Numbered from the stretch's first letter, positions 1-6,536 are shown. The stretch is 18,364 nucleotides of DNA from Fimenecus sp045532175 (GCA_045532175.1 JAZSFK010000012.1:1-18364); one strand, 5' to 3'. A program made the numbers and translations. Notes: a model not told the origin generated them from the letters alone.

Positions 1-38
1 AAGAAATTCTTGACATCATTACAAAGGAGGCAAAATAA
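1..38 (+). CDS. C-terminal tip of an upstream gene, probably the large subunit of aconitase X (partial)
   Basis: The frame beginning at base 3 reads EILDIITKEAK and stops at TAA 36-38, one base before the ATG of the swivel-subunit gene. The AAAGGAGG ribosome binding site of that next gene lies inside this reading frame, which is the usual arrangement for tightly coupled operon partners. In many bacteria the DUF126 swivel subunit follows the catalytic DUF521 (aconitase X) subunit, so that identity is inferred from position only. Eleven residues are too few to identify a family. Another frame ends at TGA 11-13 and cannot be excluded. Confidence 0.45.
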   Translation, partial: EILDIITKEAK

Positions 39-39
39 A

Positions 40-480
40 ATGAAAACTTTTAAAGGTCGTCCCGTAGTACCGGGCAAAGCAACAGCAACAGCTCTTGTTT
101 CACACGGCGGTTTCAATACACTTGCTTCCTTCCAGGGTGCATTACAGTTTGGTGACAAACAGGCTAAATGCGGTGACCAGAACAATGCTGACATTTACGA
201 AAAGCCAATGGTAGGTACAGCACTTTGCCTTCCGCAGACAATCGGTTCAACAACAGGTGGTCTTGTTCTCTACTGTGCAAAGGTTATGGAGAGATGTCCT
301 GCATGTATGCTTTTCTCAGAGCATATTGACTCACTTGCAGCAGCAGGTGCAATTATCGGTTCAGTTTGGACTGATACTCCAATGCCAACGGTTGACTGTC
401 TTGGAGAAGAGTTCCTTAACACAGTTAAAACAGGTGACAAAATAACAGTTTACGAAGACGGAACAGTTACAGTTGAATAA
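40..480 (+). CDS. Aconitase X swivel-domain subunit (DUF126 family), small subunit of a predicted hydro-lyase
   Basis: The 146-residue product matches the small, swivelling domain of aconitase X. It opens with FKGRPVVPGKATATALVS, and near residues 65-75 it carries PQTIGSTTGG, corresponding to the serine/glycine-rich loop of this family. The length is normal for the stand-alone subunit. Characterised relatives pair with a DUF521 catalytic subunit holding an iron-sulphur or metal centre and act as dehydratases, for example on cis-3-hydroxy-L-proline or, in archaea, phosphomevalonate. The substrate here cannot be told from this subunit. The ATG at 40 is chosen because AAAGGAGG at 23-30 sits at ideal spacing; a TTG at 10 in the same frame lies upstream of that site and is unlikely. 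A strong terminator follows, so this is the last gene of its operon. The family call is fairly sure and the reaction is open. Confidence 0.82.
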   Translation: MKTFKGRPVVPGKATATALVSHGGFNTLASFQGALQFGDKQAKCGDQNNADIYEKPMVGTALCLPQTIGSTTGGLVLYCAKVMERCPACMLFSEHIDSLAAAGAIIGSVWTDTPMPTVDCLGEEFLNTVKTGDKITVYEDGTVTVE

Positions 481-493
481 TTAAAATTCTTTG

Positions 494-526
494 TGGGGTT
501 GTCTTTAGGATAACCCCATATTTTTT
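494..526 (+). terminator. Intrinsic terminator after the aconitase X operon
   Basis: TGGGGTT (494-500) pairs with AACCCCA (512-518) around an 11-base loop and is followed by a T-rich run, TATTTTTTAT. It lies 14 bp after the stop codon and closes the upstream operon before the tRNA-Ser promoter. Confidence 0.85.
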
Positions 527-536
527 ATAAAAATAC

Positions 537-565
537 TTGATTTTGTTAAAATAATCTTATATAAT
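537..565 (+). promoter_or_regulatory. Sigma-A promoter for tRNA-Ser
   Basis: TTGATT (537-542) and TATAAT (560-565) are separated by exactly 17 bp. The expected start, near 572, lies about 10 bp before the mature tRNA 5' end. Confidence 0.75.
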
Positions 566-581
566 ATTGAACTGTTGACAC

Positions 582-674
582 GGAGAGTTGTCCGAGCTGG
601 TCGAAGGAGCACGATTGGAAATCGTGTAAACTGCTAAAACGGTTTCGAGGGTTCGAATCCCTTGCTCTCCGCCA
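582..674 (+). tRNA. tRNA-Ser (anticodon GGA), CCA encoded
   Basis: The 93-base gene folds as a class II tRNA. GGAGAGT at the 5' end pairs with GCTCTCC at the 3' end (last pair T-G). The anticodon arm CACGA-TTGGAAA-TCGTG places GGA at 617-619, reading serine codons UCC and UCU. A long variable arm precedes the T-arm GAGGGTTCGAATCCCTT. The discriminator is G671 and CCA (672-674) is encoded. It has its own promoter and terminator and no tRNA neighbour. Confidence 0.96.
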
Positions 675-682
675 AAGTTTTA

Positions 683-718
683 GGGACACCACTTGTATGA
701 AGTGAGTGTCCTGTTTTT
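683..718 (+). terminator. Intrinsic terminator after tRNA-Ser
   Basis: GGGACACCACTT and AAGTGAGTGTCC form a stem with one bulged base around the loop GTATG, followed by TTTTT (714-718). The hairpin overlaps a possible TTG start at 693 for the next gene, which argues for the downstream ATG at 741. Confidence 0.8.
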
Positions 719-740
719 ATATTTAATTGTGGGGTATGTT

Positions 741-2141
741 ATGTTTGAGCAAATTATCAACACCTTAAATGACGCATTATATAGTTACATACTCATTATT
801 ATTCTTGTACTTGGTGGTTTGTATTTCACTTGTCGTACAAAATTTGTTCAATTCCGACTTCTTAAAGAACAATTCCGTGCCGTTACAGAAAAACCTGCCG
901 ATGGTAGTGGTGTTTCTTCATTCCAAGCTCTAATGGTGTCAACAGCTTCTCGAGTAGGAACAGGCAATATTATAGGTGTTTCAACTGCACTCTGCCTTGG
1001 TGGTTTCGGCTCAGTCTTCTGGATGTGGGTAATCGCAATTGTTGGTAGTGCATCTGCATTTATTGAAAGCACTCTTGCACAGATTTACAAGAGAAAAGGT
1101 CCTGACGGAAGTTACGGTGGTCCTGCATATTACATTGAAACTGCACTTCAAAATAAACCATTGGCTGTTGTATTTTCAATTTTGCTTATAATCACTTACG
1201 GGTTTGGCTTTAATATGCTCGCATCATATAATCTTCAGTCAACATTTTCGGGATATGGCTTTTATGATGCAAAAACAACACCTTGGATTATCGGATTTAT
1301 CGTGGCGGTTGTTGTTGGTTATTGTCTTTTTGGTGGCGGTAAACGAGTATTAAAGGTTACAAGTACATTTGTTCCAATTATGGGTGTTGCATATATTCTC
1401 GTTGCACTTATAATTGTGTTTATGAATATCGGTATGTTGCCTAACATTTTCAAGACGATTTTTGTAGAAGCATTTAATTTTGATGCAATATTCGGTGGAT
1501 TTAGCGGTTCTTGTGTAATGTTTGGCATTAAACGTGGTCTTTTCAGTAATGAAGCCGGTGTTGGTTCTGCACCAAATGCATCAGCATCTGCTGAGGTTAA
1601 TCATCCTGTAAAACAAGGTCTTGTACAAGTTCTTTCTGTATTTATTGATACAGTTCTTATCTGTTCCGCAACTGCATTTATGTGTATGAGTTCAGGCGTT
1701 GAGCCAAGTGTAGAGCTTTCCGGAGCACCTTATGTGCAGGAGGCACTTACACAAACTCTTGGTAAATTTGGTCCGATTTTTATAACCGTTGCAATGATTT
1801 TGTTCGCGTTCACAACACTTATCGGCAATCTTTTTTATGTAGATAAATGTATTTTTCATATTTGCGGCAAGAAGCCGGGTAAGGTGTTTATGAGTATTTA
1901 TTACATTGTTGCATCTGTGATTATTTTTGTAGGTGCAGGACTCAGTGCTGATTTGCTCTGGGGTATTGCCGACGTAGCAGTGGGTGCTATGGCAATTATC
2001 AATATGCCTGTAATTTTATTCTTGGGTAAGTATGCTTACAGAGCCTTAAAAGATTACGAAAAACAACGAAAAGATGGCAAAGAACCTGTGTTTAAAGCAA
2101 AGGACATTGATTTACCACATAAAACAGATTATTGGAACTAA
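741..2141 (+). CDS. Sodium:alanine/glycine symporter family (AGCS) transporter
   Basis: The 466-residue protein is a multi-pass membrane carrier of the AGCS family, which imports small amino acids such as alanine or glycine with Na+ (or H+). The family signature GGFGSVFWMWVIAIVG is present at about residues 87-102. It is preceded by the conserved GNIIGVSTAL stretch and followed by the GGPAYYIE motif. Hydrophobic segments recur along the whole chain, and the protein ends in a charged cytoplasmic tail (KDYEKQRKDGKEP). Length is typical, so the gene looks complete. The ATG at 741 is preferred over a TTG at 693, because the TTG lies inside the tRNA terminator. Only a weak ribosome binding site, GTGGGG (730-735), is seen. 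No clear promoter separates it from tRNA-Ser, so readthrough from the tRNA promoter is possible. The exact amino acid carried is not determined. Confidence 0.92.
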   Translation: MFEQIINTLNDALYSYILIIILVLGGLYFTCRTKFVQFRLLKEQFRAVTEKPADGSGVSSFQALMVSTASRVGTGNIIGVSTALCLGGFGSVFWMWVIAIVGSASAFIESTLAQIYKRKGPDGSYGGPAYYIETALQNKPLAVVFSILLIITYGFGFNMLASYNLQSTFSGYGFYDAKTTPWIIGFIVAVVVGYCLFGGGKRVLKVTSTFVPIMGVAYILVALIIVFMNIGMLPNIFKTIFVEAFNFDAIFGGFSGSCVMFGIKRGLFSNEAGVGSAPNASASAEVNHPVKQGLVQVLSVFIDTVLICSATAFMCMSSGVEPSVELSGAPYVQEALTQTLGKFGPIFITVAMILFAFTTLIGNLFYVDKCIFHICGKKPGKVFMSIYYIVASVIIFVGAGLSADLLWGIADVAVGAMAIINMPVILFLGKYAYRALKDYEKQRKDGKEPVFKAKDIDLPHKTDYWN

Positions 2142-2147
2142 AAATTT

Positions 2148-2178
2148 AGCACTGACTTTAAAAAGTCGGTGCTTTTTT
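2148..2178 (+). terminator. Intrinsic terminator after the AGCS symporter gene
   Basis: AGCACTGACTT (2148-2158) pairs with AAGTCGGTGCT (2163-2173), with one G-T pair and a 4-base loop, followed by six T residues. It is a textbook Rho-independent terminator 6 bp after the stop codon. Confidence 0.92.
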
Positions 2179-2179
2179 A

Positions 2180-2208
2180 TTGATTAGGCGATTTCTGTGT
2201 GTTAAAAT
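2180..2208 (+). promoter_or_regulatory. Putative sigma-A promoter for the SGNH esterase gene
   Basis: TTGATT (2180-2185) and TAAAAT (2203-2208) are 17 bp apart. The site lies just after the terminator and about 25 bp before the chosen ATG. A TAAAAT -10 box also recurs at the proposed pgk and GH2 promoters. Confidence 0.55.
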
Positions 2209-2232
2209 AAAAATATGGAAAGGGGAATGGTT

Positions 2233-3711
2233 ATGAAAAAGAAGAGTATTAAATTAGTGGCAATTATTTTGGCAGTACTTCTGTCTTTGGGTATCGGCGG
2301 ATTTTCTTATCTTTTCCTTAACGGGCTTTCAGGGCTTCATCTTGGAACAGATGCAAAAGAAGGTCAGATTAAGGTTGCATGTGTAGGCGATAGTATTACT
2401 TATGGCCACGGTGTAACTCCCTGGCATAAAAACAACTACCCCGCAATATTGCAAAATCTTTTAGGTGACAGTTACAATGTACAGAATTTCGGTGTGAGCG
2501 GTACAACTGCACAGAGTACAGGCGACCAACCATACATTGAGACAAAGGTTTATCAAAAGAGTATAGATTATAATGCAGATATTCTGATTTTTATGCTTGG
2601 CAGTAATGACTCAAAGCCTGAAAACTGGACTGATGTGGAAACCTTTAAGAAAGAATATCTTACTCTGCTTGATACATATATTTCAAATAATAATTCACCT
2701 AAAATTTATCTCGGTATCCCTGCAAAGGCTTATTACGATGATAAAAATCAAACAAGCGGACCAACCAATTATGATATTCAGGGAGATATTGTTGAAAAAA
2801 TCGGCAATGTTATAAAAGAAATTGCAGCAGAGCGAGGATACAAATATATTGATATTTATGAGCTTACCTCACAACATCCTGAATGGTTTGCAAAAGATAA
2901 TATTCATCCTAATTCAGATGGTGCAAAGGCGATAGCAGAAAAAATCTATAATTTTGTTACAGATATTGAATTTACAGATTTAAAATTTGAAGAGTTTCCC
3001 TACTATAATGGCAAAAGACTCGATATTGATAGTCAAATCAAGTTAATTGCGAGTAATTTGAATGAATGTATAAATAATCTTGAGAATAAATTAGATTGTT
3101 ATGGAGTTGCAATTACTGATTTGAATTACGATAATAATTTGGAACTTATTGTTGCAACTAACGGTGGAACAGGTAATCGTACAACTTATTATATTTATGA
3201 AGTTGGGTATATTTATTTTGAGGACTATGATTTAACACGATTACATGATTGTTATATCAAATTTAACGGTAATAGGTATCAAGAAGATTCAAATGCCGAT
3301 ATACTTTTGTATGATGAACTTGTTCATTATTACAGAGGCGAACAACATGATTATGTGTTAGAAGATATTGGTCGATGTGGCTATGCAAATCAATATAGTG
3401 AGAAAGTTGCAATTTCTCTTGGTGGGAAAATGTATAATGAATGGTTATTAGCATCAAATACATCTGAATGTACGATATCCTCAGATGAACCCGTTGTTAA
3501 AATAGTTGATGCAAACGGAAATATCATTACAGAAGATGAATATAATCAAATAGAAGAAAAATATTTTGAAGGCTACAATAAAGATGTTGTTAAAATTGGT
3601 TGGATTAAACTACTAACTCGTGACAATTATCCAAATGGTTTTTTAAAATATACTAATAGTGAGTTGTTGGAACTTTTAAACAATTCATATAACACTTTTG
3701 TTGGCAGTTGA
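2233..3711 (+). CDS. Membrane-anchored SGNH/GDSL-type esterase with extra C-terminal domain
   Basis: The 492-residue protein begins with a lysine-rich start and one hydrophobic segment (about residues 7-30), a signal peptide or membrane anchor, so the rest should lie outside the cell. Residues about 47-245 carry the SGNH hydrolase blocks: VGDSITYG with nucleophile Ser54, NFGVSG near residue 86 (oxyanion glycine), GSND with Asn125, and DNIHPN with Asp222 and His225. Such enzymes remove acyl or acetyl groups from carbohydrates or lipids; the substrate is unknown. The C-terminal half (about 260-492) is a different, acidic, tyrosine- and asparagine-rich domain. It contains DLNYDNNLELIV (296-307), a D-x-N-x-D-x-N-x-E loop like the calcium-binding loops of FG-GAP or VCBS-type repeats. 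The ATG at 2233 is chosen over 2215 and 2227 because GGAAAGGGGA (2218-2227) is its ribosome binding site. The catalytic call is firm and the C-terminal domain is unassigned. Confidence 0.88.
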   Translation: MKKKSIKLVAIILAVLLSLGIGGFSYLFLNGLSGLHLGTDAKEGQIKVACVGDSITYGHGVTPWHKNNYPAILQNLLGDSYNVQNFGVSGTTAQSTGDQPYIETKVYQKSIDYNADILIFMLGSNDSKPENWTDVETFKKEYLTLLDTYISNNNSPKIYLGIPAKAYYDDKNQTSGPTNYDIQGDIVEKIGNVIKEIAAERGYKYIDIYELTSQHPEWFAKDNIHPNSDGAKAIAEKIYNFVTDIEFTDLKFEEFPYYNGKRLDIDSQIKLIASNLNECINNLENKLDCYGVAITDLNYDNNLELIVATNGGTGNRTTYYIYEVGYIYFEDYDLTRLHDCYIKFNGNRYQEDSNADILLYDELVHYYRGEQHDYVLEDIGRCGYANQYSEKVAISLGGKMYNEWLLASNTSECTISSDEPVVKIVDANGNIITEDEYNQIEEKYFEGYNKDVVKIGWIKLLTRDNYPNGFLKYTNSELLELLNNSYNTFVGS

Positions 3712-3717
3712 ACATTT

Positions 3718-3754
3718 AATCACTCTACGCATAGTTTGTATAGGGTGATTTTTT
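3718..3754 (+). terminator. Hairpin terminator that contains the next gene's ribosome binding site
   Basis: AATCACTCTA (3718-3727) pairs with TAGGGTGATT (3741-3750), with one G-T pair and a 13-base loop. The last two T's of the stem run into TTTT, giving six T's that end directly at the ATG of the amidase gene (3755). The only ribosome binding site candidate for that gene, AGGGTG (3742-3747), is inside the 3' arm. Confidence 0.75.
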
Positions 3755-4240
3755 ATGCGGAGTTTTGAATATAACAGAAATAATGCAGTTGAATATGCTA
3801 AGAGATGGGCATTATCACGAAATCCGCAATACTATGATTTTCATGAAATAGGTGGGGATTGTACAAATTTTGCATCACAATGCATTTATGCAGGTGCTGG
3901 AGTAATGAATTATACAAGGGACTATGGTTGGTACTATATTTCGCCTGACAATCGTGCGGCTGCTTGGTCGGGAGTTGAGTATTTATATAGATTTCTAACA
4001 ACAAATAATAGCGTTGGTCCTGTCGGCAGAGATGCGAATTTAAGTGAAATTCAGCTTGGTGATATAATCTTTTTGAATAATGGGCAAAGACTTTACCATA
4101 CAGTTGTTGTAACAGGCTTTGACACAGATGATGAAATACTAATCTGTGCCCATACTGTAGATTCATATATGCGAAGACTTGACAGTTACAGATATTATTC
4201 ATTAAGCTCTGTGCATATTGAAAAAGTTAATACGTGGTAA
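3755..4240 (+). CDS. Putative amidase-domain protein (Amidase_6 type, NlpC/P60-like cysteine fold)
   Basis: The 161-residue protein is essentially one putative amidase domain. It starts with the family's YNRNNAVEYAKRWA helix and continues with GGDCTNFASQC (Cys36 the probable nucleophile). The GDIIF stretch and YHTVVVTG follow (His115), then CAHTVD (His133) near the end. Family members are usually fused to secretion signals or wall-binding modules and are thought to act on cell wall or other amide bonds. Here there is no signal peptide and no extra domain, so location and substrate are unclear. It directly follows the exported esterase gene, separated by a hairpin that could act as terminator, translation control, or both. 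The start is ATG 3755, with AGGGTG seven bases upstream; no earlier start is available without reading through the hairpin. Confidence 0.78.
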   Translation: MRSFEYNRNNAVEYAKRWALSRNPQYYDFHEIGGDCTNFASQCIYAGAGVMNYTRDYGWYYISPDNRAAAWSGVEYLYRFLTTNNSVGPVGRDANLSEIQLGDIIFLNNGQRLYHTVVVTGFDTDDEILICAHTVDSYMRRLDSYRYYSLSSVHIEKVNTW

Positions 4241-4245
4241 AAGAA

Positions 4246-4272
4246 AAAAAGGCAGTTTAAAACTGCCTTTAA
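4246..4272. terminator. Bidirectional terminator between convergent genes
   Basis: AAAGGCAGTT (4248-4257) and AACTGCCTTT (4261-4270) form a perfect stem with a 3-base loop. An A-run before it and a TTTAATTGTTTTTTA stretch after it allow it to serve the plus-strand amidase gene and the minus-strand TIM-barrel gene. It overlaps the stop codon of the latter (4269-4271). Confidence 0.85.
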
Positions 4273-5045
4273 TTGTTTTTTAACCATTTAACTGATTTTT
4301 TCAATGCTTCAACTGTTTTAGTTTCTAAAACAACAGTACAATTGTGTTTTTTAGCTAATTCGATATATTTTTCAACATTAACATTCCCTGTGCCCAGTGT
4401 CATATGGTCTTTTTTATCTTGTGCATCGTGTAAATGTAGGTGAGAGAGTTTATTTTCTCTATTTATAATAAATTTTTCATCAATATTATCAACACAATGG
4501 CTATGTCCAATATCAAATGTTAATGCAAAAACAGAACTTTGAAGCAATATATCAATGGCTTCAATTTGAAAATCAGTATAACCATTTGTGTTTTCGATGC
4601 AAATCTTTATATCTGTATTTTTCAACTTTTTTTCAATTGTATTACGAAAACTAGTTATACTCTGCAAGTAATTTTCTCTGTATTGTTCAAATAAATATAC
4701 TTTTTTATCAGGCAAAGTAAAATAAACACCTTTTGATAGATGCATATTGATAATTTTAACATCAAGCAATTTTGCGATTTCTATTGTTTCAAGTACTGTT
4801 TTCAAATATGCGTTAGCAACATAACTGTTAAAATCACTTACATTCAAGTTTTCGTCTAAATGTATAGTGTAAAATATGTTATTTTCTTCTTTTAATCTGT
4901 TTAATTTTTCAATATCTATATTTTCTATCTGATATTGAGGTAAATTCATATTTAACTCAACAAAATTGAAACCTAAATTTTTGCATAGTTTAACAGATTC
5001 TTCTATTGAGTTGTTTTCAATAAGCGTAGGGATTCCCCAAAACAT
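4269..5045 (-). CDS. Sugar phosphate isomerase/epimerase-like TIM-barrel protein (AP endonuclease family 2 fold)
   Basis: The 258-residue protein belongs to the xylose isomerase-like TIM barrel superfamily, which includes sugar epimerases, inosose dehydratases and endonuclease IV. Typical metal and active-site positions are visible: IHLDEN (His62), NMHLSKG (His102), CIENTNG (Glu151), FDIGHSH (Asp178, His181), LHLHDA (His206) and VLETKT (Glu241). GTGNVNVEKYI (218-228) corresponds to the G-x-G-x-V-D-F loop of the sugar epimerase branch. This favours a sugar isomerase or epimerase over DNA repair, but the substrate is not known. No signal peptide is present, so it should act in the cytoplasm. 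GGGGTGA lies at good spacing before the ATG. The gene follows the CapA-like gene after an 18-bp gap and is probably co-transcribed with it. Confidence 0.8.
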   Translation of the reverse strand: MFWGIPTLIENNSIEESVKLCKNLGFNFVELNMNLPQYQIENIDIEKLNRLKEENNIFYTIHLDENLNVSDFNSYVANAYLKTVLETIEIAKLLDVKIINMHLSKGVYFTLPDKKVYLFEQYRENYLQSITSFRNTIEKKLKNTDIKICIENTNGYTDFQIEAIDILLQSSVFALTFDIGHSHCVDNIDEKFIINRENKLSHLHLHDAQDKKDHMTLGTGNVNVEKYIELAKKHNCTVVLETKTVEALKKSVKWLKNN

Positions 5046-5063
5046 AAATTCACCCCATTTTAA

Positions 5064-6227
5064 TTACATCTGCTCTAAAATATAGTTTTTAACGTTCTCT
5101 AATTTGCTCTCTTTCCATTTGCCTTCTTCTGCTCTTTCGGCGAGGGGACAGATAATATAAAAATCAAGTGTTTCACCGGGCACTCTGCCTGTTCTCAAAG
5201 GTTCGGCAAAATGCTCCTTCCATTTTTCTTCACTTGCTCCCTTGAATTCTTCGGGCTTTAAATAGGCCATTTGACGCTTTGTGGCTGCAATAAGCATCTT
5301 TGCTGATAACGGTGCTAAAAGCTCATATTCGTTCTCCTTAACGTCAACAAATATGCGTGGCAACTCGTCTTTAACAATTCGTTCCTCACCACGGAGAATT
5401 TTAAGTCCCATTGGCTCAAAACTAAACTCATTTTCTGTGAAATTAAGTTTGATAATTAAGCCAATGTCAGTATTGAACTGTGAACGTTGATAATCTGTAT
5501 CGAAAATGAAATTTCCTAATGAATAGAATATAACTTTATCGCCAACCGTTTCATAGTTCATTGGCACATGTGGATGATGTGAAACAACAATGTCCGCACC
5601 CATTTCTAAATACTTGTGATATCTATCACGAGTATAAGGTGAGGGCAGCGGAGTAAATTCTTCACCTGCATGAGCTACAACAATGCACCAACGGCAAGTC
5701 TTTTTGATTTCATCAATGGATTTTTGAATCTCGTCAAGGTCACTCCAACTGTAACAACCGGGTTTATCAACATCAGCCTTGCGACAAGCTCGTTGATAGC
5801 CAACGCCAAACATACCAATTCCACCGGCTTCGTTAAGAATAACAGGTTTTCTCGCCTCATCAATGTTCATTCCTGCACCGATTGTCTGCACGCCGTTTTC
5901 TTTAGCAATTTTCAATGTGCTTTCAATACCATGAGGACCTGCATCCATAATGTGATTATTACAGATATTCCATATATCAGATTTCATATTATTGAGAACT
6001 TTTACAGCTTGTGGGTCAATAGTGTGTAACAATTGCTGTACACCACTTTGAGTTGTATTCTGCTCTGCAACTGCAATAGGACCTTCAACATTAGTAATAA
6101 CGTGGTCAGCACTGTGTAAAAAGTCAAGAATTTCTTGTGATATTAAGTTTTTGTCATCCCATTTACCGTACATATATCGGTCAAAACCAATATCACCGGT
6201 AAAAACTAATGAAGTAGTATCTTTCAT
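5064..6227 (-). CDS. CapA-like metallophosphatase-fold protein (PGA_cap family)
   Basis: The 387-residue protein shows the CapA/poly-gamma-glutamate synthesis domain through its length. The visible motifs are FTGDIGF (Asp12), TNVEGP (Asn46, Glu48), ICNNHIMDAG (Asn90, His92), VAHAGEE (His186), SHHPHVP (His217, His218, His220) and YSLGNFIFD (Asn239). These match the metal-binding residues of a calcineurin-like fold. CapA itself is a membrane protein of the polyglutamate capsule machinery, but this protein has no signal peptide or membrane segment and no capB or capC beside it, so a capsule role is unsupported. A cytoplasmic hydrolase acting on a sugar or amino acid derivative is more likely (inference). 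The ATG at 6227 is chosen because GAAAGGT lies about 10 bases upstream; an in-frame TTG at 6245 would lie upstream of that site. It is first in a two-gene unit with the TIM-barrel gene. Confidence 0.85.
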   Translation of the reverse strand: MKDTTSLVFTGDIGFDRYMYGKWDDKNLISQEILDFLHSADHVITNVEGPIAVAEQNTTQSGVQQLLHTIDPQAVKVLNNMKSDIWNICNNHIMDAGPHGIESTLKIAKENGVQTIGAGMNIDEARKPVILNEAGGIGMFGVGYQRACRKADVDKPGCYSWSDLDEIQKSIDEIKKTCRWCIVVAHAGEEFTPLPSPYTRDRYHKYLEMGADIVVSHHPHVPMNYETVGDKVIFYSLGNFIFDTDYQRSQFNTDIGLIIKLNFTENEFSFEPMGLKILRGEERIVKDELPRIFVDVKENEYELLAPLSAKMLIAATKRQMAYLKPEEFKGASEEKWKEHFAEPLRTGRVPGETLDFYIICPLAERAEEGKWKESKLENVKNYILEQM

Positions 6228-6256
6228 AAAAATGAAACCTTTCAAATATTTTGTTT

Positions 6257-6285
6257 ATTATAACACGATTTATATTATTATTCAA
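6257..6285 (-). promoter_or_regulatory. Sigma-A promoter for the capA-like operon
   Basis: Read on the minus strand, TTGAAT (6285-6280) and TATAAT (6262-6257) are separated by exactly 17 bp, about 30 bp before the ATG at 6227. It lies just downstream of the second tRNA-type terminator. Confidence 0.8.
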
Positions 6286-6289
6286 GAAT

Positions 6290-6325
6290 ATAAAAGCAGT
6301 CCCGACAAAAGTCGAAACTGCTGTT
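6290..6325 (-). terminator. Terminator attached to the truncated tRNA-Leu 3' end
   Basis: On the minus strand AGCAGTTTCGAC and GTCGGGACTGCT form a 12-bp stem (two G-T pairs) around TTTT, followed by TTTTATATT. It shares its core with the terminator of the intact tRNA-Leu at 6501-6536, but the stem arms differ in a matched, compensating way. Confidence 0.75.
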
Positions 6326-6349
6326 TTGGTGCGGGTAGCAGGGGTCGAA
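6325..6349 (-). repeat. Truncated duplicate of the tRNA-Leu 3' end (25 bp exact)
   Basis: Bases 6325-6349 are identical to 6535-6559, which cover the T-loop, 3' acceptor strand, discriminator and CCA of the intact tRNA-Leu. The offset is exactly 210 bp, and partial similarity continues without gaps through the adjoining terminator to about 6291. The D-arm, anticodon arm and 5' acceptor of tRNA-Leu are absent, so this is not a working tRNA. It may be an attachment-site-like remnant, a partial tandem duplication, or the edge of a repeat element. Confidence 0.8.
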
Positions 6350-6494
6350 TGTCTGCTACGGCTACGCCTTGCATCCATATCGCTCGCTGACCCAAATTCT
6401 GACGAATTTCGGTACCCACCTCACGACTTTTTGCTAAAAATGATTCACTGAATCATTTTCTTAACGCAAAAACCTTCTCAGGTCCGACCACCTG
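6335..6494. other. Structured, GC-richer intergenic element with four inverted repeats
   Basis: No gene is supported here, but four stem-loops lie in series. GTAGCAG (6335-6341) pairs with CTGCTAC (6353-6359). AAATTC (6394-6399) pairs with GAATTT (6404-6409). A long palindrome has core AAAATGATTCA (6437-6447) and TGAATCATTTT (6449-6459), with outer arms TTTTTGC (6428-6434) and GCAAAAA (6466-6472). CAGGT (6479-6483) pairs with ACCTG (6490-6494). The part around 6330-6420 is clearly richer in G and C than its surroundings. The element lies between the two copies of the tRNA-Leu 3' end. It could be a small non-coding RNA, a non-autonomous repeat, or a decayed insertion; the sequence alone does not decide. 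Short ORFs across it look spurious. Confidence 0.6.
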
Positions 6495-6500
6495 CAATTA

Positions 6501-6536
6501 AATAAGAGGTCCCAACAAAAGTTGAAACCTCTTATT
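6501..6536 (-). terminator. Hairpin terminator directly after tRNA-Leu
   Basis: On the minus strand AATAAGAGGTTTCAAC and GTTGGGACCTCTTATT form a 16-bp stem (two G-T pairs) around TTTT, starting at the base after the encoded CCA. The T-run after it is short (TTTAATTG), so termination may be weaker than at the related hairpin at 6290-6325. Confidence 0.7.

Noticed and set aside
693..740. TTG start at 693 for the symporter, adding 16 residues.
   Set aside because: The start would lie inside the tRNA-Ser terminator hairpin and has no ribosome binding site.
4269..5045. Endonuclease IV (DNA repair).
   Set aside because: Same fold superfamily, but the GTGNVNVEKYI loop and overall motif spacing fit sugar isomerases or epimerases better; proximity to uvrBA is not close.
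5064..6227. Poly-gamma-glutamate capsule synthesis locus.
   Set aside because: No capB, capC or capE, no membrane segment in the CapA-like protein, and an isomerase-like gene as the only partner.
6327..6419. A second complete tRNA on the minus strand, using GTGGGTA (6419-6413) as 5' acceptor for the duplicated TACCCGC-ACCA.
   Set aside because: A 7-bp acceptor-like stem can be drawn, but no D-arm or anticodon arm is visible and the T-stem does not pair, so it is kept only as a remark in the findings.
6153..6451. Several small ORFs on both strands across the tRNA-Leu repeat element, including a minus-strand one at 6193-6378 ending in arginine-rich sequence and STPATRTK.
   Set aside because: They read through the truncated tRNA end, terminators and palindromes, overlap the capA-like promoter, and have no ribosome binding site. 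The STPATRTK tail is just translated tRNA sequence.
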